This document shows positions 18,100 through 24,757 of a DNA stretch of 38,911 bases, one piece after another. Within the stretch, counting starts at the first letter, position 1, and each line of letters starts with the position of its first letter. The notes beneath the pieces are model-generated. The model ran no database searches. It saw only the letters and a list, made by a program, of their open reading frames with translations, and was not told where the DNA came from. The translations under genes and the position numbers were made by a program. The stretch comes from a virus, in the IMG/VR virus record IMGVR_UViG_3300029953_000080, positions 1-38,911 of that record; one strand, written 5' to 3'.

Positions 18100-18376
18100 G
18101 AGTGGGAAAAACGGAAGGAAAAGGATGGGTGACAAATATTAAAGGTGTCGGAAATTTTCGAGAGAGACAAGGGATGATTACGTGTGTCCCGCCCCCCGTG
18201 GCTCCCGACCCATGCCACCCGGACTCCGCGCCACCACCACCACCGCGCGGCCCCGTCCTTGCCTTCCCGTGCCCCTCTGGTCCGACCTCGGCACCACCCC
18301 ACCGACCTCCACCACGCACCCGTCCCGACCTCGCATCGCATTGTGCTCCGCGCATAACGACCATGCGTTCGCGGCA
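18100..18376 (+). other. Non-coding stretch with abrupt strand-composition switch
   Basis: No supported gene is seen here. The top strand is purine-rich up to about 18,178 and then becomes extremely C-rich with CCA/CCG tracts to about 18,330. Long open frames on both strands through the C-rich part have Pro/Arg/Gly-type low-complexity translations and look like composition artefacts. Confidence 0.5.
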
Positions 18377-18405
18377 TTGTGCGCCGCGCCGCGCCGTGGT
18401 ATTGT
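18377..18405 (+). promoter_or_regulatory. Early extended -10 promoter
   Basis: TTGTGC (18377-18382), a 17-bp spacer ending in TGG, and TATTGT (18400-18405) form an extended -10 promoter. The expected start near 18,411 coincides with the first base of the leader hairpin at 18411, so the transcript would begin with that hairpin. Confidence 0.55.
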
Positions 18406-18410
18406 GTGTG

Positions 18411-18438
18411 GGTCGGGCAGTCCCGACCAGCCCGGTCG
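18411..18438 (+). promoter_or_regulatory. Two mutually exclusive leader hairpins
   Basis: GGTCGGG (18411-18417) can pair with CCCGACC (18422-18428) over a CAGT loop. The same CGACC can instead pair with GGTCG at 18434-18438. The second hairpin sits just before the AGGAG at 18449. Similar CGACC/GGTCG hairpins precede other early genes, suggesting a shared RNA-level control. Confidence 0.45.
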
Positions 18439-18460
18439 AACACGAATAGGAGCCACGCTG

Positions 18461-18712
18461 ATGCCCGACATCGCCTCCCTGATTGCCGACGCCGACGCAG
18501 CGCAGGAGCGCGCCGCAGAAGCCGAGGCCAACATGCGAGCCAAAATGGGCACGCGCCGCGCGGCCTCCCGTGCCAACGCCGAAGCCGACGAAGCCATCCT
18601 TGCCGCATGGCGCGCAGCCACGGCACAAGCCGAGCAGATCGATGACTGGGATATCGTGAGCACGCTCGAAGAGCGTATGCGCGCACGCGGTCTCGATCCG
18701 GCAGAATGCTGA
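18461..18712 (+). CDS. Small Ala-rich early protein
   Basis: This 83-residue, mostly helical protein is rich in Ala, Glu and Arg (DADAAQERAAEAEANMRAKM, then ADEAILAAWRAATAQAEQI). ATG 18461 is chosen because AGGAG lies 8 bases upstream, inside the leader motif shared with other early genes; the open frame itself extends much further upstream through C-rich non-coding DNA. No family is recognised. A coiled-coil DNA-mimic or host-interaction protein is conceivable but unsupported. Confidence 0.6.
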   Translation: MPDIASLIADADAAQERAAEAEANMRAKMGTRRAASRANAEADEAILAAWRAATAQAEQIDDWDIVSTLEERMRARGLDPAEC

Positions 18713-18750
18713 GCCACCCCACACACACACACGAACAGGAGCCAACCCCG

Positions 18751-18942
18751 ATGCCGCACCCGACCCAAGCCCCCGACCCAAGCCTCGTGCAAGCCGCCGT
18801 GGCCGATCTGTTCCGACGCCAGCAACGCCCGCTGGCGTGGAAAATCGCCCAAGACTGGGCGAACTCTTGGACCACGGCAGGAAACCCCCTGCTCGCCCAC
18901 GCGGCACGCGAGGAAGCCACGCGGCTTCTGAACGCGGAATAG
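18751..18942 (+). CDS. Small early protein
   Basis: This 63-residue protein has a proline-rich start (MPHPTQAPDPS) and two helices (QAAVADLFRRQQRPLAWKIA, HAAREEATRLLNAE). ATG 18751 follows an ACAGGAGCC leader like that of its neighbours; ATG 18706 in the same frame overlaps the upstream gene and has no ribosome site. The upstream spacer holds a short CA repeat. A terminator-like hairpin follows. The function is unknown. Confidence 0.58.
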   Translation: MPHPTQAPDPSLVQAAVADLFRRQQRPLAWKIAQDWANSWTTAGNPLLAHAAREEATRLLNAE

Positions 18943-18950
18943 TCCGGCTT

Positions 18951-18973
18951 CCCACCCTTGCGGGGGTGGGTTT
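18951..18973 (+). terminator. Terminator-like hairpin
   Basis: CCCACCC (18951-18957) pairs with GGGTGGG (18964-18970) over a 6-nt loop and is followed by TTT. It lies 8 bases after the stop of the gene ending at 18942. The U-run is short, so termination may be partial. A second hairpin, CGACC/GGTCG (18976-18990), follows at once. Confidence 0.5.
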
Positions 18974-19052
18974 CCCGACCAGTCCGGTCGATTTGCAAGA
19001 CGCACAATGCGACCCTGCAAAAGCTGCACTTCCACCGGCAAGCGCCGCGTGG

Positions 19053-19058
19053 TTTACT
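19053..19058 (+). promoter_or_regulatory. Possible TGn -10 element
   Basis: TGGTTTACT (-10 hexamer TTTACT at 19053-19058) is identical to the -10 of the promoter at 20968, but the -35 position (TTCCAC at 19030-19035) is poor. It would start a transcript about 40 bases before the ATG at 19106. Confidence 0.3.
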
Positions 19059-19105
19059 TAATGGGTCGAGGCGATCCCGCCGAGGTCACAATACAGGAGC
19101 CGACC

Positions 19106-19663
19106 ATGCTGATCCACCATTCGAGTGTCAAGAAAGCCGCGAAGCTGGGCTTCACCTTCATCGAGACGGATGCGGGTTTCGTACTCAACCGCACCGTGGA
19201 CGGGCTGAACTCCACTGAGACGTTCGACAGCACCGCCGAGGCTTTCGAAGCCTGGGACGCAGGCGAGGTTGAATTCGAAGCCCCCGAAGACGCCAGCGCG
19301 TTCGCCAAGTGCGGCGTGATGGCCAAGGACTACCACGACCAATACAGCCACAATCCGCATGGTCCAGGTTGCGGCGACACTGTGGACATCGAGATGCGGA
19401 ACGCGATCCAGGTGCTGGATGGCAAGGTCGTCAAGGTCGATGTCATGGCACTCAAGCAGATCGGCATCGACTCCGGACTCTGGAAGCAATCATGGGAGGG
19501 CCTGAACGTCGGAATGCAGCGCATGAACCTCGCTAACCGCATCCGGGGCCTGCTGCGGAATGACCCGGATGCCAAGGTCCGGATCGGGTCGATCACAGGG
19601 CGCTTCGGGGTGGCGTTCACCCCGGCCAAGGGCAAGGCCAAGAAATCGAAGGTAGCAGCTTGA
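19106..19663 (+). CDS. Early protein with a domain shared with the KVE-repeat protein
   Basis: This 185-residue protein starts at ATG 19106, 5 bases after AGGAGCC. The open frame reaches back to ATG 19007, adding a CKSC-containing stretch without a ribosome site. The N-terminal half (AKLGFTFIETDAGFVLNR, STAEAFEAWDAGE) is compact alpha/beta. The C-terminal part (SWEGLNVGMQRMNLANRIRG) closely matches the gene at 33586 (KWNDLNQGLARMSAGNVLRK), so the two share a domain. A basic tail (KGKAKKSKVAA) suggests nucleic-acid contact. The function is unknown. Confidence 0.65.
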   Translation: MLIHHSSVKKAAKLGFTFIETDAGFVLNRTVDGLNSTETFDSTAEAFEAWDAGEVEFEAPEDASAFAKCGVMAKDYHDQYSHNPHGPGCGDTVDIEMRNAIQVLDGKVVKVDVMALKQIGIDSGLWKQSWEGLNVGMQRMNLANRIRGLLRNDPDAKVRIGSITGRFGVAFTPAKGKAKKSKVAA

Positions 19664-19806
19664 GCCACCACCGCAGGTGGGGGGCGCAATCCCCCCGCAA
19701 GCCCACTGGGAACTGGGTTTGGATCGCCTGGGGCTTCATTATCTTGGTGATTGTGATCGAGATCGTGGTTTACGCTGTAGTGTCTAGTCCGGGTAGCCGA
19801 TCTTAA
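19660..19806 (+). CDS. Possible 48-residue single-pass membrane protein
   Basis: A TTG start overlapping the upstream TGA (TTGA at 19660-19663) opens a 48-codon frame. It has a basic N-terminus (MSHHRRWGAQSPRKPTGN) and one strong membrane helix (WIAWGFIILVIVIEIVVYAV). AAGG lies upstream. Charge distribution and a clean membrane segment argue for a real small inner-membrane protein; the rare start codon lowers confidence. Superinfection exclusion is one possible role but is speculative. Confidence 0.42.
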   Translation: MSHHRRWGAQSPRKPTGNWVWIAWGFIILVIVIEIVVYAVVSSPGSRS

Positions 19807-19836
19807 CGGATCGGCTTCTCCGACCAGATGAGGTCG
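19795..19836 (+). promoter_or_regulatory. Tandem hairpins in leader
   Basis: AGCCGATC (19795-19802) pairs with GATCGGCT (19809-19816) and is followed by TTCTC, a weak terminator shape. Then CGACC (19821-19825) pairs with GGTCG (19832-19836), followed by AATACAGGAGCC and the ATG at 19853. The second hairpin and its sequel match the leader at 18424-18438. Confidence 0.45.
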
Positions 19837-19852
19837 AATACAGGAGCCTACA

Positions 19853-20194
19853 ATGAGCGACGAAGCAATCATCAAAGCCGTCAACGACAAGCTCGACGCG
19901 ATGTGGGTGACCGTTCGCACGCGGTGCGAAGACCCGGATATGCTGGAAAATGCGCGTAAAGCAACCTGCAAGCATATGGCTGAGTGCGAATTCTCAGAAC
20001 TGAGAGTTCAAGACATGTATGAACTGATATGGAACGGCATCGAAATCAAAGCCTTCAAAGAATGCACGGTTGATTATCTCATTGAATATTGGACTTCAGA
20101 GTCCGACATGGAAGACATGGAAGACATCGTGGATGAGGAAATTGCCGACGAATATAAAACCTATATAATGAAAACCCTGTTTGGAGACAAGTAG
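19853..20194 (+). CDS. Early acidic protein, paralogue A
   Basis: This 113-residue acidic helical protein contains RCEDPDMLENARKATCKHMA near residues 24-43. The gene at 20618 contains RCRDPEQLAQARRCTARHI at the same place and has a matching helical C-terminus, so the two are paralogues. The acidic run DMEDMEDIVDEEIADE near the C-terminus is prominent. AGGAGCC precedes the ATG. The family is not recognised; duplicated early acidic proteins often target host enzymes, which is only an inference here. Confidence 0.62.
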   Translation: MSDEAIIKAVNDKLDAMWVTVRTRCEDPDMLENARKATCKHMAECEFSELRVQDMYELIWNGIEIKAFKECTVDYLIEYWTSESDMEDMEDIVDEEIADEYKTYIMKTLFGDK

Positions 20195-20203
20195 CAGAAC
20201 GCG

Positions 20204-20240
20204 CGCGAGGGTTGACAAAGCCCTAGCGTTGTGGTTTAAT
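20204..20240 (+). promoter_or_regulatory. Dyad-embedded extended -10 promoter
   Basis: TTGACA (20212-20217), a 17-bp spacer ending TGG, and TTTAAT (20235-20240) make a near-ideal promoter for the gene at 20268. The -35 lies in the 9-base centre of a dyad, CGCGAGGG (20204-20211) with CCCTAGCG (20221-20228), one mismatch. The same core recurs at 20546 and 20938. Confidence 0.68.
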
Positions 20241-20267
20241 GCTTAAGTTAACCAAGGAGCTATTCAC

Positions 20268-20537
20268 ATGGTCAAGGCACGCATCGTCTATTCCGAGACT
20301 GAGACCGGCGAAACCAATGAATTCGACACCGAGCTTGCGGAACTTAACTGCGCTTCAGTGGCTAAGGTGCTGAATGACTATTTCAAGAAAAACTGCGAAG
20401 GCTATTATGAGGAACTGGTGCCTATTAAAATTATGGAACTTCGCAACTATACGGGAATGGCGTTCGCATTCACAGTCAACTTGAGCTACTTCGGAACCGT
20501 GACAGGGTATGGGATGATGTACACAGAATTCGTCTGA
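20268..20537 (+). CDS. Small early protein
   Basis: This 89-residue alpha/beta protein starts MVKARIVYSETETGE, has a central helix (NCASVAKVLNDYFKKN) and ends in beta strands (MAFAFTVNLSYFGTVTGYGM). AAGGAG lies upstream of the ATG at 20268 and a strong promoter lies immediately before that, so it is probably made as its own short transcript. No family is recognised. Confidence 0.6.
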   Translation: MVKARIVYSETETGETNEFDTELAELNCASVAKVLNDYFKKNCEGYYEELVPIKIMELRNYTGMAFAFTVNLSYFGTVTGYGMMYTEFV

Positions 20538-20545
20538 TAAAACCA

Positions 20546-20576
20546 CAACGCGGGGGTTGACAAAGCCCCCGCGTTG
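20546..20576 (+). repeat. Perfect 11-bp dyad around a TTGACAAAG core
   Basis: CAACGCGGGGG (20546-20556) and its exact complement (20566-20576) flank TTGACAAAG. It matches the dyads at 20204 and 20938, but no convincing -10 lies 17 bp after this TTGACA. It may act as an operator, as an mRNA hairpin after the gene at 20268, or as a decayed promoter copy. Confidence 0.6.
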
Positions 20577-20617
20577 ATCACCCCATTCTCCCTCATTGCT
20601 GAATAAAGGAACCGACA

Positions 20618-20929
20618 ATGACCAAGATACAGGACATTCTTCGCAAGTGCCGCGCGGAAATTCGCAAGCGTTGCCGCGACCCAGAACAACTGGCACAGGC
20701 ACGCCGCTGCACCGCGCGGCACATAGTGGAAGATGGCACAATTGATTGGCAGGACCGCTACGAGCAATACGAAATGCTGATGATGGGAATTAAGCCAGTA
20801 GGCACTTATACCGCGAACAATATCATCGAAGAGGCGTTCAGCAGATATATGGTTGAGGAACTGAAGACATTGGAAGAGGCGGAAGACTTTTATACCAACC
20901 TGATTGAGTCGCTGTTCCCCAACCCGTGA
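20618..20929 (+). CDS. Early protein, paralogue B
   Basis: This 103-residue helical protein is a paralogue of the gene at 19853: the N-terminal segment with RCRDPEQLAQARRCTARHI aligns with RCEDPDMLENARKATCKHM, and the distance to the C-terminal helix is similar. It is more basic at the N-terminus and less acidic at the C-terminus than its partner. AAAGGAACC precedes ATG 20618. The copies have diverged widely, so the duplication is not recent. The function is unknown. Confidence 0.62.
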   Translation: MTKIQDILRKCRAEIRKRCRDPEQLAQARRCTARHIVEDGTIDWQDRYEQYEMLMMGIKPVGTYTANNIIEEAFSRYMVEELKTLEEAEDFYTNLIESLFPNP

Positions 20930-20937
20930 CAGAATAT

Positions 20938-20973
20938 GCGGGGGTTGACAAAGCCTTCGCGTTGTGGTTTACT
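20938..20973 (+). promoter_or_regulatory. Third dyad-type extended -10 promoter
   Basis: TTGACA (20945-20950), a 17-bp spacer ending TGG, and TTTACT (20968-20973) precede the gene at 21013. The flanks GCGGGGG (20938-20944) and CCTTCGC (20954-20960) pair with two G-T wobbles, so the hairpin is kept in RNA while the DNA dyad is imperfect. Confidence 0.65.
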
Positions 20974-21012
20974 AGTTTTGCTACCAACGGCACCAATAAA
21001 GGAGCAAGTACC

Positions 21013-21216
21013 ATGTCGATTACCGGATACCAGAAACTAATTGCCGAGAGCCGCCGTCTCGCACGAGAACTTATCGAGGCCGAAGAGGCTGGCAACGAAG
21101 AACGCATCGGCCAGATCGCGTTCCGCCAGATGGACATCAGCGACAACCTTCGCCGCTACAACAAGCGCCTCGCGCAGATCGGCGTGAACCTCCTGGTTAA
21201 GGAACTGGTGGCATGA
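21013..21216 (+). CDS. Small helical early protein
   Basis: This 67-residue basic protein is almost entirely helical (QKLIAESRRLARELIEAEEA, then FRQMDISDNLRRYNKRLAQI), probably a coiled-coil hairpin. ATG 21013 is chosen because AAAGGAG lies at 20999-21005; the frame remains open back to 20926 through promoter DNA, where no gene is expected. It overlaps the next gene by ATGA. The function is unknown. Confidence 0.6.
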   Translation: MSITGYQKLIAESRRLARELIEAEEAGNEERIGQIAFRQMDISDNLRRYNKRLAQIGVNLLVKELVA

Positions 21217-21461
21217 GCACTATGCCAAAGTGGGCCAAATGGCATGTCAGCGCTAAGGACAGTGAGTTCGATGGTCCCGCTGACTATGAGTTCTACGAGT
21301 ATATCTCTGACGTTCGGAACGCGCTGGAAGGCGAACTGGTATTCATACCAATGGTTGCCGTTAATCAGCTGCTGGACCATCTGCCCCCCAAGGTTGGCGA
21401 GAGCAACCACGTTACCGTTGACAATATCACGGTTACCGTGACGCGTTTGAAGGAATATTAA
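21213..21461 (+). CDS. Small early protein
   Basis: This 82-residue mixed alpha/beta protein (KWHVSAKDSEFDG, FIPMVAVNQLLDHLPPKV, NITVTVTRLKEY) overlaps the upstream gene by ATGA, so the two are coupled. Its stop codon overlaps that of the convergent minus-strand gene in TTAA (21458-21461), leaving no room for a terminator between them. No family is recognised. Confidence 0.58.
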   Translation: MSTMPKWAKWHVSAKDSEFDGPADYEFYEYISDVRNALEGELVFIPMVAVNQLLDHLPPKVGESNHVTVDNITVTVTRLKEY

Positions 21462-21970
21462 CGCACCACCCATTTTGATTTCGGGGCCGCAGGGGTAACA
21501 GCCTGCGGCTTTGTTTCAGGTGGAACACTGATGGTGCCACCTTTGCGCACAAAGTGGAGCAGGGTATTCTTGCCACGCATTACGGTTATACCGGCATTTG
21601 TTGGGTGGGGTTCCACCTTAAGACCGAGGGAAGCCAACGTCAATGCAACCTCTGGCCCTTTCATCGAGCGAATACGTGCCTCATCGCCAGCAGGGGAACT
21701 GTCATGGGGTATATGGGCGATAAGTTCCTGGACGCGGGGCTTGGCCATTGCAATCTCGTTGGACAGGCGGCGATACTCCTTCCATACGATGCGTTCCACC
21801 TTGGTCCACAATGGGTCGGTGTAATCTGGAACCTGGGCAACAAGCTTCATGCTAAGACACATGGACTTGGCATCTCGCCAGTTCGGGAACGTCACAGAAA
21901 GGGTGCGGGAAGCGTAATCCGGGTGGTATTGAGCAAGATTTGCGATCTCTTGTGCGAAGTCTAAAGACAT
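21458..21970 (-). CDS. Lone leftward gene beside the origin-like region
   Basis: This is the only minus-strand gene in the rightward arm. The 170-residue protein (from ATG 21970, with GGAG upstream; the frame reaches 22012) has helical N-terminal two thirds (FAQEIANLAQYHPDYA, KVERIVWKEYRRLSNEI) and a beta-rich C-terminal part (LKVEPHPTNAGITVMRGK, FVRKGGTISVPPE) ending basic (KSKWVVR). It is driven by a strong promoter at 22003-22031 and diverges from the primase-helicase across an iteron-like region. A regulator or replication accessory protein is a reasonable guess; no known family is recognised. Confidence 0.6.
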   Translation of the reverse strand: MSLDFAQEIANLAQYHPDYASRTLSVTFPNWRDAKSMCLSMKLVAQVPDYTDPLWTKVERIVWKEYRRLSNEIAMAKPRVQELIAHIPHDSSPAGDEARIRSMKGPEVALTLASLGLKVEPHPTNAGITVMRGKNTLLHFVRKGGTISVPPETKPQAVTPAAPKSKWVVR

Positions 21971-22002
21971 GGGAAGAGTTCTCCGAGGGCCGAAGGAAAA
22001 GC

Positions 22003-22031
22003 AGTAAAACACGTTCGGAGTGGTTTGTCAA
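22003..22031 (-). promoter_or_regulatory. Strong leftward extended -10 promoter
   Basis: On the minus strand TTGACA (22031-22026), a 17-bp spacer ending TGT, and TTTACT (22008-22003) match the early promoter consensus of this phage. It directs transcription of the gene starting at 21970. Confidence 0.65.
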
Positions 22032-22088
22032 GTGGGTTTGAACACAAGTTCGAGGGTGCCGAGAAGTAAAGCGGGCCAGAGGGTGGCC

Positions 22089-22393
22089 GGTAGCCATGGT
22101 AGCCAGTACGACATGGCTACCGGACCAGCTTCTCCTACGATACTTTCTCTCTCCCCCCCCCCCCTACCACTAAAAAAGAAAACCTTGTCAAAAAAAATAC
22201 CCCTTACCACCCCTTACTGTGGCTACCCTCGGCCTCTCTCCCGGGTCTAGCATCCAAATTTTACTGTCTACCGCCTCCCTCTACCGTCCTCTCCTCCCGT
22301 CTACCGCACAACCTCGGTAGCCATGGTAGCCATCGTCTTACTGGCTACCGCCGACCCGCTTCAACCCTCCCTCTTGACAGGTAGGATGGCTAC
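22089..22393. other. Iteron-like array, candidate replication origin
   Basis: The non-coding stretch 21,971-22,432 contains seven copies of GGTAGCC or its complement: 22089, 22098, 22115, 22221, 22316, 22325 and 22343, with a six-base partial copy at 22388. Two pairs share the arrangement GGTAGCCATGGTAGCC. Additional CTACCG half-copies occur near 22268, 22281 and 22301. Between them lie a 12-C tract (22153-22164) and A-runs of 6 and 8. Direct and inverted repeats plus an A-tract beside a primase-helicase gene fit a phage origin; an operator array is the alternative. Confidence 0.5.
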
Positions 22394-22402
22394 TGCTACA
22401 CT
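22374..22402 (+). promoter_or_regulatory. Promoter of the primase-helicase gene
   Basis: TTGACA (22374-22379), a 17-bp spacer ending TGC, and TACACT (22397-22402) lie 30 bases before the ATG at 22433. A partial GGCTAC iteron (22388-22393) lies inside the spacer, so a protein binding the array could also control this promoter. Confidence 0.68.
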
Positions 22403-22432
22403 GTCCTCTCGATGCTTTAGGACCCTCCTCAT

Positions 22433-24757
22433 ATGTCACAGGTGCTGATTTCTGATCGCTCGCTGCCTATTGACCTCGCATGTCGCTATATGTCTCATGG
22501 CTACCAGCCTGTAATTGTCCACCGTAATGCGGAGTGGGTCGCCAAGAATGGTCTGACCCGTCCCATCAATCAGCACGAGGGGTTCTTCTCTGAGGAGCAG
22601 ATGCTTGAAGAGTTCAAGAACCACCCTTATTCCGGCATTGGTGTCCTCGGTGACCATTTCCGAGATGGAACCACTGGTCTTATGATCATCGACGTGGACA
22701 TCGAGGACCAGCTTGATGGTGGCGCAACCATGCAGGTGTTGGCCGACATCATTGGCACTCCAGCCCCGGTCAAGTATGGTTCCAAGGGTGGCACTTTCTT
22801 CGTTCGCTACCACTATCCAGACCGTATTACCGACATCATGGCCGAGCGCAGGCTAGCTGGTCCCAGTTTCATCAAGGCTACCAAGTTTTACATTCCCCAC
22901 ATTCCCTTCGAAAAGCCAACCAAGCCGCCTTGCATCGAGATTTTCGGTGCCGGTGGTGGAATGGGCTACACTGTAGTTCCCCCCTCCAAGCATCAGAAGC
23001 CAAACGACGATGGCACTGACCGTTTTTATCGTTGGATACCGTTTCCAGGAACTGACATCGTTCAAGACCTGTCTGAGGTTCCACCGTCCAATCTCCCTGC
23101 CCTCAAACCCTATCACTTGCTCCTCATTTACCAATACGCAAAAAACCCGACTTCCCCGATTTTTCGGTACATCGGCCAAACTTCCCCTGGCGACCACCAC
23201 CATTCCATGCTGTCCGCCACAACCTACATGTACCATGAGAAGTTCACGGAAGACGAGATCGAGGAAATTTGCGCGCAGGAGGCAGAGCGTTCAGCACCTG
23301 ATGATACCACTCTCAAGGAGCGATTGCAGGAAATCAAGATCGCAGTCAAGGCCCTGGCTAACAAGATCAAGGAGCAGAAGCCAGCTAAGCAGTCTGGCAA
23401 ATCGGGTGGGTCGTCTGCCCTCAAGGTTCCGCTCGATCGCATCATGTACAACTGGTTGCGGGAACGCTACAAGCGGGAAGACTTAGGTTACTTTTCAGGT
23501 GTGGCCTATCACTGGGATGAAGGTTCCTGGCACATCATCAAGGAACTGGGCGCAGACAATCCATGGCACATCATCAGCAACAAGCTGATCGACACTTTCG
23601 ACATCGCGGGTCAAGCGGCGATTTCGGCATCGGTCAAGATGTTTCGTGATAGTATCTCACCACGCGTGGCGTCACCAGACCCCTACTTGATAGCCTTTGC
23701 TAATGAGGTTCTCGATACGCGCGACTTTTCAATGCGGCCCGAAGAACGTGATGACAACATCGTGACCAGGATCGAGCATGGCTTTGACCCTAGCACCAAG
23801 TCCACAGTCTGGCAGCAGTTCCTCAAGAACCTCCTTCGGCCTCCTGCCGAGTATGAGGACTCACCAAACTACGAAACCGACTGGCGCAAGGCATACTGCG
23901 TGGTTGAAGAGTTCCTCGGTTACTGCTTAGTGCGCTCACATCAGTTCGAAAAGATGCTCTTCCTAATCGGGCGTCCTGGCACAGGCAAGTCAACCCTGTT
24001 CAAGGTAATCAACGCCATCCTGCCTCGGGGCTTTGTGTCAAACGTGGGTATGGACCAGTTCGACGATCCCAACTCCATGATCGACATGGCTACGGCCAAT
24101 CTAAATGTAGCGTCGGAAGTGGACAGCCGAAATAAGAACATCGACCGTATGCTGCAGAACGTGTGCTCAGGCGAGTTTGTGAAGCTCAAGGTTCTATACG
24201 AAGACGCCAAGAACGTTATCCTACCCACCCGCCTTCTGTTTCACGGCAACAACACCCCTGATACTTACGACAGCACTGGGGCCATTGAGCGCCGATCCCT
24301 GATTATCCGAACCACTGACGTCACGGTTGCAGGAACCAAGGATCAGGTGATGAACTATGATAGCCTACTCGCAGAGGAGGCACCTGGAATTCTGGCGGCA
24401 CTTGCTAAAGCCTACCGCCGATTAATGGAACGTGGACACTTTGACCCACCAGACTACTCGATGGAAGCGGCGAAGTCGATGACGGTCGAAGCAAATTCCG
24501 TGTCGCGCTGGTTGAGTGAATGCTGCGAGATAGTAGAGAACATCGCGGACGGCACGACCAACAACGACCTTTACTCGCACTACTCTGAGTGGGCCACCAT
24601 GAACGGGTTTAGGCCCGTCTTCAACTCTAGCACCTGGGGTAAGAGGCTCACAGGTATGGGGCTACCAACGCGATCGCGCAAGTTACCGGGTAACAAGGTG
24701 GTAAACTTCAAAGCGATCAAGCTAATCACTAACATTAATACAGGAGCACGCTACTGA
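22433..24757 (+). CDS. Prim-Pol primase fused to superfamily 3-type helicase
   Basis: This 774-residue protein is a probable replicative primase-helicase. The N-terminal 230 residues resemble the bifunctional primase-polymerase fold, with GIGVLGDHF leading into LMIIDVDIED (acidic metal-binding DVD at 87-89) and a later KYGSKGGTFFVRYHYP. The C-terminal half is a D5/DUF5906-type helicase: Walker A GRPGTGKST (residues 513-521), an acidic Walker B-like LNVASEVD, and the sensor LLFHGNNTPD. The C-terminal end has a winged-helix-like region. It would unwind and prime at the adjacent origin-like array. The ATG at 22433 has a weak AGGA upstream. Confidence 0.87.
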   Translation: MSQVLISDRSLPIDLACRYMSHGYQPVIVHRNAEWVAKNGLTRPINQHEGFFSEEQMLEEFKNHPYSGIGVLGDHFRDGTTGLMIIDVDIEDQLDGGATMQVLADIIGTPAPVKYGSKGGTFFVRYHYPDRITDIMAERRLAGPSFIKATKFYIPHIPFEKPTKPPCIEIFGAGGGMGYTVVPPSKHQKPNDDGTDRFYRWIPFPGTDIVQDLSEVPPSNLPALKPYHLLLIYQYAKNPTSPIFRYIGQTSPGDHHHSMLSATTYMYHEKFTEDEIEEICAQEAERSAPDDTTLKERLQEIKIAVKALANKIKEQKPAKQSGKSGGSSALKVPLDRIMYNWLRERYKREDLGYFSGVAYHWDEGSWHIIKELGADNPWHIISNKLIDTFDIAGQAAISASVKMFRDSISPRVASPDPYLIAFANEVLDTRDFSMRPEERDDNIVTRIEHGFDPSTKSTVWQQFLKNLLRPPAEYEDSPNYETDWRKAYCVVEEFLGYCLVRSHQFEKMLFLIGRPGTGKSTLFKVINAILPRGFVSNVGMDQFDDPNSMIDMATANLNVASEVDSRNKNIDRMLQNVCSGEFVKLKVLYEDAKNVILPTRLLFHGNNTPDTYDSTGAIERRSLIIRTTDVTVAGTKDQVMNYDSLLAEEAPGILAALAKAYRRLMERGHFDPPDYSMEAAKSMTVEANSVSRWLSECCEIVENIADGTTNNDLYSHYSEWATMNGFRPVFNSSTWGKRLTGMGLPTRSRKLPGNKVVNFKAIKLITNINTGARY

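Noticed and set aside
17978-19041. Three long overlapping minus-strand open frames through the C-rich region
   Set aside because: All three overlap each other and the supported plus-strand genes, and their translations are Arg/Gly/Pro-rich low complexity caused by base composition.
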